A stretch of 64,000 nucleotides of DNA from assembly GCA_037074615.1 (NCBI GenBank), contig CM073527.1:4118848-4182847 (forward strand), written 5' to 3'. Within the stretch, counting starts at the first letter, position 1. The number at the start of each line of letters is the position of its first letter. The notes beneath the pieces are model-generated. The model did not search any database. It was not told the origin of the DNA and saw only the letters and a list, made by a program, of their open reading frames with translations. The position numbers and the translations under genes were made by a program. Below, piece by piece: positions 1 through 10,101 of the stretch. Source of the DNA: Leucaena leucocephala (lineage: Eukaryota; Streptophyta; Magnoliopsida; Fabales; Fabaceae).

Positions 1-627
1 GGTATTGGTATATTACCTTTATGGCATAAATCCCAAGAAATCTGCTCTGACCATATTTATCGGGTATTTTATTCTACTGTAAAATCCCGTAAGAATTCTA
101 TATAATTCCTTTTCTGACTCTGTCAATTTTATAAATTCTTATATTAAATATAGGAATTTACTATAAGGTTTCATATGATTTTGAGGTCTGAAAAATACTG
201 TAATAATTCTTCTTGACTTCAGGAATTTATATCAATTAATCGGGACCTCAAATCAAAATTCTGTGTTACGTTTAACTGACCATAATTTTTTCTATCTACT
301 GATAAAATTTAGGGCTAATTTGATTCTGGGCATTTTTTAGCCTTTTTAGGTTCAACTTTCTCATAATTATATTTAGGTCCCTAAACTTTTGCTTAATTAC
401 ATTTAGGTCCCTAAACTTTTGCTTAATTGTATTTAGATACCTACTTTTGTTTATACTTTCACTTTTGGCTTTCAACCTTTTCTAATTTTGGTTTAGATCC
501 CTAAACTTTCCTTAGTTAATAATCCCTCTCTTCCATCCTCAATCTGATACAGTTTATTCCAAGAATCTCATGTCCATTACATATAAACTGTACATATACA
601 TTAGATAGAAAAATTAGTGATATGACA
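1..627 (-). mobile_element. LTR of a gypsy-type element (partial, runs off left edge)
   Basis: The sequence closely follows positions 62730-63394, the end of the LTR next to the gypsy pol fragment at the right of the window: same blocks 'ttatcgggtattttattct' and 'aattaatcgggacctcaaat', same T-rich 'atttaggtccctaaactttt' repeats, and the same terminal tatgaca (621-627). On the minus strand it therefore reads as the start of an LTR (TGTCATA...). No polypurine tract follows at 628, so 627 is an outer boundary of the element and 628 onward is the DNA it inserted into. The candidate target duplication starts ttcac (628-632), but its partner lies outside the window. Confidence 0.8.
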
Positions 628-1311
628 TTCACTGCCATCAACAACATGATAGCTTCTATCATCCTGTTGATCTTACCCACTATAATGAATCCCAAACCTG
701 TGAGTTTGATGAGTATGAAGCTTGTAACCTTTATGTGTTGCCCCTCCTATATTATATATTCTAAGAGATATTGTATTTAGAAATTTCATACTTTTAATGT
801 AAAGTTATTAGTAAAGCTTAATGAATGAAGTTTCTTGTTCTCTAAATGAATGAAGCTTATCGTTATGATGATATGTTATTTTATTTTGCAAAAAAAATGT
901 AACATCTTGAAACTGGACATATCAATATCAGGTGTAGAATATAATGATCGGTTTAAAAAAAGTTATTTCTATACTAGTGTTACATTTTATTCGGTGTAGA
1001 TTATACCCTTTAATTTAAGAGAAAGCCCCTTCACGCCTCCCATCTATCATTTTCACTTGTTCGCGCGTTTAAGTCTTCTCAACCCTTCACAGTCGGTGAG
1101 TTTTGTTTTGAACTCCTTGTCTCAAGAATTGAAGATTTATGCACTACTGATAGTACCTCTATTATTTGTGCTAGATTCATTGTTGTCATTACTTGTTTCA
1201 TTTGATTCATTGTTGCAAGCTAGGCTTTCTTGTTTTATATTTTCCTAGTTTTTTAGTCTTCCACAAATAAATATTGTAGTTGGATAAATGCTAAATGAAC
1301 AAGTGTTATGT
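628..1311 (+). other. CACTA-1 left subterminal region and leader
   Basis: There is no convincing gene here. Motifs 'caggtgtagaat' (930-941), 'cggtttaaaaaaag' (949-962) and 'cggtgtagatt' (992-1002) match the subterminal repeats at the right end of the element. 1021-1110 is a C/T-richer stretch that looks like the untranslated leader of the transposase gene. The 63-codon open frame at 1057-1248 is hydrophobic and matches nothing I know, so I treat it as chance. 633-900 has no recognisable feature. Confidence 0.5.
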
Positions 1312-1649
1312 ATGCTGAGGGGGTGAATAAGTTTTTGGATTTTGCTAAACATAATGGTGGTGATGACAATGAAAGGTTTTATTGTCCTTGTGTGAGTTGT
1401 TTGAATGAGAAGAAATAAAGTCCTGTAGATGAGATATGGTCCTAAATTTAATGTGATATATTGGAATTCATTTGAAATCAATGGGTATTCCTTTTATACT
1501 AAGTCCTTAGATGATAAAAGTAGCGTGAAGAATGGTGGTGTTATGTTAGTGGCTGAAGCTATGCCCTTCTCTAGTTCAAAAGACAACAATCCTAAATTAG
1601 CAGTCATCCTTTATTATGGAGTCGTTAAGGAGATTTTGGAGTTGGACTA

Positions 1650-3430
1650 TGAAACATCCTCCTTTTCTTACGTCTTAGGGACCAAACGGTAGCATATAGA
1701 ACCACTTTTAAGGCTATTGAAGCCAAATTACTCAATCTGGGATTTTACTCTTAGCAAGTACTGTTCACTATGTAAATTCTAGCGGAGTGACTTGACTTCA
1801 AAAAATCATAACTAATTTTAGAAAAATCAAAATGGAGTGGTTCAAATTGTTACATGAATCTAACTTGATAATCTTTTAGGGAAAAATAACTAGTTGACCA
1901 CGCCTTAACCAGGTCAACATCAGCAAATATCTGAAGTTATCTATTCATCCTACATTTTTCCCTATTCTAGCATTTTGGTCCCAACTTTATACTCTCCAAT
2001 CCCTAGCTTCTCTTTATGCTTCTTCAATCCTTCCTCATCTTAAACCTGTGGGATTGGGATTACATGGAAAGGGATGAGATTTCTGGGGAAATCTCAGTAG
2101 CAAACATTACTAAACAATGCATGCATTAATGTAAATACTTGTGCTTGCTTGTGAAAGTGTTAACATTGCGTAATGTGCGTGCTTCCATGTAACATGAAAT
2201 GCAATTGGCCAAAGTAATCATAGAATCAAAGCTTCATACATAAACACATGTACAACACATTTCAACAAAGCCATAGCACATCAAGCATAATATTCAATAC
2301 ATACAAGTTTATGATAAGTTCACTACCTGGCTTGTAGCCTTTCCTTCTAGCTCTTAGCCTTGCCTTTAAGGTCCTTCTTTTCATAAGTTAGAGCCTATAC
2401 ATAGCATAATAATATCTTTATTATTATCCAGTATAGCTCTACTTGCCTCATGCTTAACTAGGGATAATATTCTTAATCTGACATTCCCCTAACTTTGTTT
2501 CTCTCTTTAGCTACCTTTATTAATAGAGATATTTCTCTATTCTAACTATTAATAGCGATCCTCTATTTTATTAGAGCAGGGACTATATAAATTACTTACC
2601 TCATTCCTAAGCTTTGCCCACCTCAGCACCTTGGACTGCTCCTGGCTCTGCCAAAACTCCTTCCTTTCTTTCTCTTCCTTTCTTTCTTTCTTCTTTCTCT
2701 TCTTTAGCCATGCTTGGCCGTGGCATGGAATGGGAGGGGGAAGGGTCTATTTATAGGTGGAGGGAGGTGGAATGGATGGCTCATATTGAATCGTGATGAA
2801 TGGCTCATATTGCTTGATTCCTCAAGAACATCATCACGATGACATCACCCTCCTTTATGATTCACTACTAATGACATCATCCAAGGACACCTCAGGGGAC
2901 TAGACTATTATGCCACGTGCCACTTGTCCTTTTTACTTTTTCCACTTTTTTTAATCTCATGACATGTGTCCTTAACTTTTCTTCTTTTCCTATATTCATG
3001 CCATGTGGCACCTTGTGGGTCCCATGAGGACACCTTTCATGCCACCTCATGGTCTATAGTCATATCTGATCACTTTTCCAAGTTTTATCCTTAACCGTGT
3101 AACCTTAGTTTATGGAAAAGCACTAAAATATTATTTTAATGCCTCTTTAACTCCATAATCCTTTGGCGTACGTTTTTGGGCTCTTGGATTGCTATCTTGG
3201 GTTTCTAATCAAGCCCAAGCACTCTGGTGGCTCGGTTCCTAAGAAATATTTCTTACTTCTTCTTTATGCCCACAGGGACTTTCACTATTTTCCCTAAATT
3301 TTTACTTTCTTGCAGTTTAGTCCCTGAGCATCATCTGTATACTTTTGAGACTCCTACATAATAGGGTCTAGTAGCCTACCTTTTTTAGTCTACAAACTGG
3401 TCTTTTAAGCCTAAAAATTGGGATATGACA
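1650..3430 (-). mobile_element. Solo LTR (1781 bp) with perfect 5-bp target duplication
   Basis: Starts tgaaacatcc and ends gatatgaca, so on the minus strand it runs TGTCATATCC to GGATGTTTCA. It is flanked by GACTA at 1645-1649 and again at 3431-3435. Removing it restores a continuous DUF4216 reading frame, which proves the boundaries. There is no primer site, polypurine tract or internal region, so it is a solo LTR left by LTR-LTR recombination. It contains a reverse TATA box (2748-2755), a donor-like acttac (2595-2600), the hairpin TGAGATTT...AAATCTCA (2075-2096) and a pyrimidine tract (about 2657-2706). It is shorter than the 3.2-kb LTRs of the window but shares their landmarks. Confidence 0.92.
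2657..2706. repeat. Polypyrimidine tract inside the solo LTR
   Basis: Runs of TTTC and TTCC units with almost no purines. It lies about 40 bases beyond the reverse TATA box side of the LTR leader. It may be simple slippage; no function is claimed. Confidence 0.6.
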
Positions 3431-3733
3431 GACTACACCAAATTCATAGTTCCTATGTTCAAATGCAAGTAGACTAAAGTAAACAATGGTGTTATGGTAG
3501 ATCGGTTAAGATTTATACAGGTTGATTTGAAAAGTATAAGTTTTGGGAGTGAACCTTTCATTATGGCAGACCAAGTAAAGCAAGTGTTCTATATCACTAA
3601 TTTGGCAAATAAAAGATGGCCTGTCGCTTTTCAAGAAAAAAGGGTTATTGACGATGATGATTCAATTTGTGAGACCTCTTCATTTTCAGTAGGTTTACCA
3701 AAATTGAATGAAGAAGAAGTGGATTCTGATTGA

Positions 3734-4041
3734 TTTTTATATGATTGCATATATTATTTTGATGTAATAATATCATAAGTATATTGTTCTGATTGCATAT
3801 ATTATTTTGTTGTAACTTACAAGTGATGGGTTAATACAGGATTGTTTAGAAGAAAACAACTAATATTTAAACCAGTTGTACATGTTATCAACCATAAAAA
3901 GTGATTTAAAAACTTTTTTACACCGATTGTATATGTTATCTGATGTAAAAATTATTTTGAATTTCAAAATGTTAGTCATTTTATATTCAAAGTATGATAT
4001 TTACACCATATTTAAATCTTAACCGATGTAAAAGGTCTTAA
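3734..4041. other. CACTA-1 spacer between its two genes, with subterminal-like repeats
   Basis: AT-rich, with no coding potential. 'gattgcatatattattttg' occurs twice (3743-3761 and 3790-3808) and motifs such as 'accgattgtatatgttatc' and 'accgatgtaaaa' recur. CACTA-2 has the corresponding spacer at 45646-46380, where the motif block is duplicated as a roughly 265-bp tandem repeat. Confidence 0.55.
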
Positions 4042-4429
4042 ATGAAAATATTTTATCGAAACCCGCCCCTTGGCGCGTCTCTTCCTTTCTCATTTCTCAG
4101 GTTGTATGCAGTCTTAGTTTTCACGTCTTCTATTATTACACCAATCATCGTGATCTGTGGTTTTCATCTTACTTCATTGTGGTTAGTCATTCTTCTCTAT
4201 TCTCGCTATCGTTGTGCTTTACCGTGTACATATTCTGGACACTTATTTTCTCGTGTACATGCTTCGCCTTTTACGTGTTCATTGAATCTAGGTTTTGTAG
4301 TTTTCTGCGATAAATGCTTGCATTTCTTTCTATCGATAAATGCTCACACTTCTTTTGCTATGGTCAGTCGTTCTTCTCTGTTTACCATGTTTATTTTTGT
4401 TATTCAATATATAGAAATATGGGGGGGTA

Positions 4430-7125
4430 GTTGTAATCAGAGTGAGGCTAGCGATACTCTAAGCGACTCTAAGCAAATGAGGGGCAGAAGTGTGACGTGA
4501 TTGAAAGACATTTCGAAATATATGATGGAAGAGAAATTACTACTAATTGAGTTTGACACACATTAAAACCTAATTGGTGAATACAGGACAATGTACATGA
4601 GTTATGTTAACATCCTAGCACGCAACAAGACTAACATCGCCATACAGACTTGGGATGCTATTGATAATCGTGTGAAGAATCAAATTTGGGACTTTTTCCT
4701 GGTATAAGAACTGCCTATTGTATATCGTATGCAGACCAATACCAAAAAATACAACTATTTGTTGACAACTCTACTTTCAATGGAAATTATTACAGCTCAC
4801 TTACAATATTCCCAACAATGAAGTCTTGATGAAGATGATGTTGTCTTATTGCGCTGAGCGTTGGAGGGCTTCAAGACACAACTAGCTTGTCAGTATGTAT
4901 ATGGTCGAGACAAAGATGGTCAGCCTAATCCTTCTCCATGCAGCAAGTATCAATTCATTGACGAAGCTACTTGGGAAGAATTTGTTAGACTTCGAACTAC
5001 TACAAAAGCTATGGTGAGTTGATATGTTATGAAAAATAAATCTTGCATTTCCCATGTTTCTTCCTTTTGTATGTATTGGGGATTAACTACTTCAAGTCTT
5101 GTAGGAAAAAGAGCAAAAGCCATTGAACACGCTCTCAAGAATGATTGCCCCTACACAATGTCTCGAGGGGGTTACACGAAGTCTGAAAGAGACTTGTTGG
5201 AGGCCAAGAGGAAGAGGCTGCTGAGTCTAATACTAGTGTTACTCTCACTCCCCCATCTCCAATATGTCATGAAGATAAGTGGTTATACGCTGACTAAAAA
5301 ATAAGCGGATCATTTACAAGTGATCACGCTCGCATGATTGCAGTAAAACTTGTAAGTACTACTTGTATTATTTTGTTTTAGTAGACTAATTATATTATTT
5401 CTTATGTTTGCTCTTTTTATGTTATAGGTTGATCTTAAACAATAAGAAGCCCATGGCTCCTTCAAGTCAGATGGTAGGAATGACATCTTGATTATTGCCA
5501 CGGGTGAGCAAAAGAATGGGGTTGTGTCAGGGGAGTTGGTCAAGGCATCGGCATAAGATTTTTTTAGAGCATCTCTACGATATTTCCCATAGGTCCCGAG
5601 GGCAGAGCTGGAATAATTGTTATCCACAGTGATGGAAGATGCTAAGGTAGAGGCTTGGGTAGAGGCTAGGGCACAGACAGAAGCTTCAATTCAGGCACAA
5701 TTACAAGAAGGGTTGGCAAAGATCAAGGAAGAAATGTTTTCCGTGTTGACATCAAGGAAACAGGAGCCAAGTGCCACCCAAATGCTCTCACATGCATCTC
5801 ATCCTAGCACAAAGGGAGTTGTTGCATGGCCGAAGAGGTGTTAGAGGATACTGAACCTTGTGATCTATATGTGGAGGATCCTATCAAAAGGTTAGTGGCA
5901 CATGTTTCCATCCATATCTTAGGGGAAACTGCCTACCACATCCAAATTTAGGATGATCAGTTAAGGTTGGCAGTTGAAGACGTGATATTTGGAGATACTC
6001 TTGTCCCAATTCCTACTAATAAGGTGAAGACTATGAGTCAAGCAATGTGGACTTTCATATTATGGCCAAAGCATATTTTTTTAGATCACGTCGTGTCATC
6101 CCTAAGTCAACTTTCCACACCTCCCAATTTGAGTTCCATGCAACGTGTGATCCAATTGGCATATGACAAAATTTTCCATGTGGATGCGTTGCCTATAGAT
6201 TTAATTGTGGGTGACATAGGGGTTGTTGCCTTTATTAAACATGCATATGTGAAATCGGTTATCACTCATAGGAATGAACTAACCTACGGGTGCATCCAAG
6301 TGCTTTTAATGTAAGTTTGATTTAAATGTAAATATATGTAATAACAAAATTCATGCAAGCTGAGTGTTTTCATTAACTAACATCGTGTTTGCATTAATTG
6401 GAGGTACATGCAAGCTAAGTTGGTTTCCAAGGGAAAACAAGGTCAGTTTAGATTCCTGTACCCATTTTAGATTTAATCAAAAGGGACCTCCCAATCTTCA
6501 AGACTTGAGTACATTGCAAGGAGGATTGGTGAAACCGATATTGATTATTTCTTCACACCATATATACAGGAGTAAGAATAATAATATTTTAGTTTTTTAT
6601 ACTAGGTTTGTATTTGCTTAATACTAATAATCATTATTGTTTAATTATTTTCTACAGCAACCATTGGTAATTGATCATACTATGTAAGCATACTTATAAA
6701 ATTTTCTTCTTATGCTCCCTCTACTACAAGCTATCGATTGATGCCAAGAAGATTATGAACATGTGAGTTTTCTTCCTTATAGAACAATGGTGTTTGTAAT
6801 AAATTAAATATGGTCTTTCTAATAAAATGGTTACTAAGTTCATAATTTTGGTCATAGGGTTGTGAGGACGTTTGCAATTGCAAGGGGTCTTAAGAAAGCC
6901 AACTCGATGAGAGACGCTGAATGGATCACATTGAAGGTAATAAAAGTGTTATGTGTTATGCTCCATGCAGTTTTTTGCTGATGACGCATAATTTGGTTCA
7001 TGTTAATATTACAGAGTCGAAGGCAACCCAAAGAAAGTAACTTGTGCTGCTTCTAAATGGTTAGACACATGATAAATATCATCTTGTCAAATAGACTGAC
7101 CTAACTGAGGAGGTAAATTGTATTT
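4430..7125 (+). pseudogene. CACTA-1 second gene remnant: Ptta/En-Spm transposase-like region plus C48 (Ulp1-type) peptidase
   Basis: Exon-like coding blocks separated by intron-like gaps can be followed in order. 4478-4700 gives MRGRSVT then KDISKYM and IGEYRTMY, typical of the plant Ptta/En-Spm family. 4865-5010 gives YVYGRDKDGQPNPSPC. 5110-5205 gives a SRGGYTKSERD block. 5440-5580 gives GSFKSDGRND. 5640-5800 is a Q/E/A-rich probable coiled coil. 5960-6310 leads to ELTYGCIQVLLM and 6400-6470 to KGKQGQFRFLYP. The peptidase end lies at about 6655-7110, with RQPKESNLCCF at 7021-7053, the area of the catalytic cysteine. Stops and frameshifts occur throughout. The same blocks, reversed, form the CACTA-2 gene. 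Confidence 0.75.
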
Positions 7126-7439
7126 TTAATGATTTCATGTGTTCCAGATGTTTGATCAATCTGACCTATTTCCTGAACAAAATATTGAGGACCTCTGCAA
7201 TATTTGGGCTAAGTTTTATGTTCAAATTATTCATTCTCAATAGTATTTGTCATTACGTACCAGAATACATTTTTTATTTTTCTTTTCAAATGATTGTATT
7301 TTTTATTGAATTTTATTAAATGAATAATATAATGAGCAATTGAAGATCTGTCTCTGCCATCTTGAACTTTGCCTCTACTACTGTCTCTTTCAGTCTGTAT
7401 ATTTTGGCAGTTTATTCATGAAGCTTCAAGGGATGGGGT

Positions 7440-7800
7440 TAATGAAACAGTATATACACCGGCAGGAGTATAAATAATATATGTAAATATGATAATATAT
7501 ACACCAGTTGTCTTTATAGTGAGGTGTAGAAAATTCATTAATCTACACGCGGTGTAAACACAGTTGGTGTAAATAATTCATTAATCTACACTGGGTGAAA
7601 ACACAACTAGTGTAAACAATTCATTAGCAAATTCTACGCTGGATTCCAAAAGGGACTGGTCTAAATTCTACACTTTCTACACTGGTAAACCTCCTGATTT
7701 AAAAAGTGTACACTTTCTAAACAGTCTGTTTCTACACCAGTCATTGTCTGATGTAGATTACTATTTTCAACTGGTTTAAAAAGCCTTTTTTGTAGTAGTG
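7440..7800. repeat. CACTA-1 right subterminal repeats and terminal inverted repeat
   Basis: At least ten copies of 'gtgtaga', 'ggtgtaaa' or 'ctacac' type motifs in both orientations, the usual transposase-binding region of CACTA elements. The outermost 15 bases (7786-7800) are the reversed CACTACTACAA terminus. Read inward, the end matches the CACTA-2 left end at 18833 (gctttctaaac versus gctttttaaac), so both belong to one family. Confidence 0.85.
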
Positions 7801-7803
7801 ACT

Positions 7804-7883
7804 ATTGTATTTCTCTACTATATCTTAACTCTTTCTATATGTAATTGTATCTCTCTACTATATCTTAACTCTTTCTATATGTA
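7804..7883. repeat. 40-bp direct tandem duplication abutting the CACTA-1 terminus
   Basis: Units 7804-7843 and 7844-7883 differ at one base (attgtattt versus attgtatct) and both end ctttctatatgta. The array begins three bases after the CACTA terminus at 7800. LARD-B shows only one such unit in the matching internal area (around 29670-29700, reversed). Confidence 0.85.
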
Positions 7884-8379
7884 TATTAGTCCCATTCTAC
7901 TCTAAACTGAATTGTTATTCCTTTCTAGTATTTCTCTTAATCCTGACTAACTTATGTCAAATGGATCTCATTCACCATCTACTACTATTACCTTTGCTCT
8001 TTAGGTTGCTCTACTCTAGGTCTACTGGGTTACTATTTCTTCATGATGGGTCCCTCTATTTCAGGAACATTAGCTCTCTATCTATTAACCATCAGATCTC
8101 TAACCTTAAGCCATGTGCTAGACTCATTCTTAGGCAAGTCTCAACCTACCTTTTGATTATTCTATTCAGTAAAGATTAGTTAAACAAAGTCTTTCGTAAC
8201 GTAGATAAACTCCTAGTGATTATATGAAGGATCTACTCTTGAATATTTTCTTGAAATGATCTTCTATATCTCAGTACCTCATACTGTTTGGCTTACCTAC
8301 ACCCTATGGTAAACCTCTAACTAATAAACTTTAGTGAGGTTGGCATCTTTATTCTTGTCATCAGGTCTCTATATATCCT

Positions 8380-8730
8380 AGTTGTGACCTGAGTTTTGGC
8401 TAGTTATACTCATATTCTCTGTGAACTTTAGTTGTGACTATATCAGTTTACTCGTCAAGACTTGATAACTTTGTATCCTTCAGTATCATCCAAAAGTCTT
8501 GTCACGTCGCGACTTGAACTACTATATGCACATTATTCATGTCCTATGACATGACTCATTGTGACTTAATAGTTATAGAACTTCCTATCGCAATCAATGG
8601 TCTTTACTTGTCATGACCAAAATACCTCTGTAAATCTTTGTCACGACCCATATCTTAACTCGTCGCAACTTCACTTCTTTGTGACTACTAGTCACAACCA
8701 AAACATCTTCACATCGTGACTTGGACATAG
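8380..8730. repeat. Cluster of degenerate GTCAC/GTGAC motifs in LARD-A
   Basis: Short related words recur about every 20-60 bases: 'agttgtgacc', 'cacgtcgcgacttg', 'cattgtgactt', 'gtcacgaccc', 'cgtcgcaactt', 'gtgactactagtcacaacc' and 'catcgtgacttgg'. Several are near-palindromes. The matching part of LARD-B (about 29170-29340) lacks the cluster. The origin is unknown; it may be a degenerate short-period tandem repeat. Confidence 0.5.
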
Positions 8731-9189
8731 CTTTCTCTAAACATTCTCTTCTAATGTTCTTTGTCCAGTATTTACTCTACCAATGGCCGATTCTTGTTCT
8801 TGACTTTCATAAACTTGAGTCAATTAAAACTCATCCATATCTATCTACCATAATTAAATTAAATCGGGAACATATTCACATAGATGATCAACTAACTATC
8901 ATTTCATTATATCATATTAAAGTTCATATTTCATATTATCATAACATTTGTACATATATTACATACATGTCAACTACATATTCGCAGTACATCATAAATA
9001 TCATACATCTATGTAATTAGTTTACTTTACACTATTTACATATTTATATTACCCCTAAACTCTATTTAAATTATTTTCTAGGAGGTAGTAAACTATAAAT
9101 ACTTCTACATATAGAAGTGCCACCCCTATATATCAATTGGCGGATCATTCACCAAAAACTCACTTAGTTCTCCATCTCATGCTAATCTT

Positions 9190-9990
9190 CTAGAATATAA
9201 ACTTGATTTAGGTCAATGCCCTCCATTGTATATATTTTTATCATCACTGCTACAATATTGAGGAAATATAGATAAACGGACTGCTCTTGATCTATACTTC
9301 TATCCATCCCTTGACCTAGACTAAGTAGTTCACTTTCCATAGATTTCTTAAGACTGATATAGTCAATATTATCTATCTTTGGCAAAGAAAGCTGGGATTG
9401 ACTAGGACTAGGAACATTAAGCTAATCTTTATCTATAAATTCATATATTCTTATATTATGAGAATAGGAAGGGTCTGTCGTAGACTCTAACTGGTTCTTT
9501 GGATTGAGGGACTACTGTAGGTTACTCATATCAAATCTATCCTTAAACTCTGATAGAGTAGGAATAATATATAGTCTACCTATAATCCAGTACCAATACT
9601 CAGCTTCCTCTGCTGTAATCTATCCTCTCATAGGAGGAATAAACCTTACATCAGGGTTAGAGGGCACTTCCACAAACTCATACTATATTGAGTTACTAAA
9701 CTCAGTATCATCTGGTGCATGCACAACTTCAAGTTAAATCTCTACATAATCTCCAGATTGTAGGTTTGAGTCTAAAGAAACATCTATAGGATATTCTATT
9801 TTAGATCTTCCTAACTGATCCCCTATATTGCCATCTGAACTCTTCTTCACTGTCTAAAGGGAGATCAAACTCTGGATTTACCTCATCTTCATAAATCATT
9901 ACTGGCCGGGGATCTCCCTTATTAACTAATGACTCTGACTTAACTTTATGAAATCCTATATCTACTCCTACAAGACTAGCTTAAATAAGC
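9190..9990 (-). pseudogene. LARD-A conserved ORF remnant of unknown function
   Basis: Read on the minus strand from 9990, it gives a GFHKVKSES then NKGDPRPVMIYEDE segment. After frameshifts, 9385-9182 gives ESELLSLGQGMDRSIDQEQ. The same peptides appear in the same order in LARD-B (28412-29074). It follows the primer site and LTR at the normal gag position, but I see no zinc knuckle or known gag motif and cannot name its function. Confidence 0.55.
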
Positions 9991-10086
9991 AATGCTAACT
10001 ATCCCAACAAATACCCTAACTTAACAAAGTACTTACTACTTAGAGCTATGGTCTAAAAACTGTCCTGTCAAATGCCATAAAATTCT

Positions 10087-10098
10087 TCTCTGATACTA
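10087..10098 (-). other. Primer-binding site of LARD-A (initiator Met tRNA type)
   Basis: On the minus strand it reads TAGTATCAGAGA, 10 of 12 bases matching the plant initiator-Met-tRNA primer site TGGTATCAGAGC. It lies 3 bases inside the LTR boundary at 10102, where a primer site belongs. Confidence 0.8.
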
Positions 10099-10101
10099 AA
10101 A

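Larger units (their letters stand above)
1312..3733 (+). pseudogene. CACTA-1 tnp2-type transposase gene remnant (Transpos_assoc + DUF4216), split by a solo LTR
   Basis: TNP2/TNPD proteins bind and cut CACTA ends. 1312-1418 reads EGVNKFLDFA then a CPCVSCLN motif, the usual look of the N-terminal Transpos_assoc domain. 1429-1649 encodes a DUF4216 start (NGYSFYTKSLDD, NSxVM-type and LELDY motifs). A 1781-base LTR interrupts it at 1650, and the frame resumes at 3431 with TKFIVPMFKCK and, further on, PFIMADQVKQVFYI, the usual DUF4216 end. The catalytic tnp2 core and DUF4218 are missing between 1418 and 1429, an internal deletion. CACTA-2 carries the same DUF4216 segment at 46390-46900, minus strand, which confirms the reading. 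It cannot make a working protein. Confidence 0.8.
628..7800 (+). mobile_element. CACTA-1: En/Spm-type DNA transposon, left end not in window
   Basis: The right terminus is clear: 7786-7800 ends ttttttgtagtagtg, the complement of CACTACTACAAAAAA, preceded by about 360 bases rich in 'gtgtaga' and 'tctacac' subterminal motifs. Inside are remnants of the two usual CACTA genes in + orientation: a tnp2-type gene (Transpos_assoc and DUF4216 parts, 1312-3733) and a Ptta/C48-peptidase gene (about 4430-7125). The left terminal repeat is not visible. Subterminal-like motifs at 930-1010 show the end is near, so it probably lies beyond the LTR at 1-627. It sits inside LARD-A, whose sequence resumes at 7801. 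About 5.4 kb is present after removing the 1650-3430 LTR. Confidence 0.85.

Noticed and set aside
628..632. ttcac after the first LTR as the CACTA-1 left terminus
   Set aside because: Only 'cac' fits; the terminal repeat CACTACTACAA and following bases are absent, so the true end must lie elsewhere.
1057..1248. 63-codon hydrophobic open frame as a small gene
   Set aside because: It lies in the CACTA-1 leader, has no counterpart in CACTA-2 and no recognisable motif.
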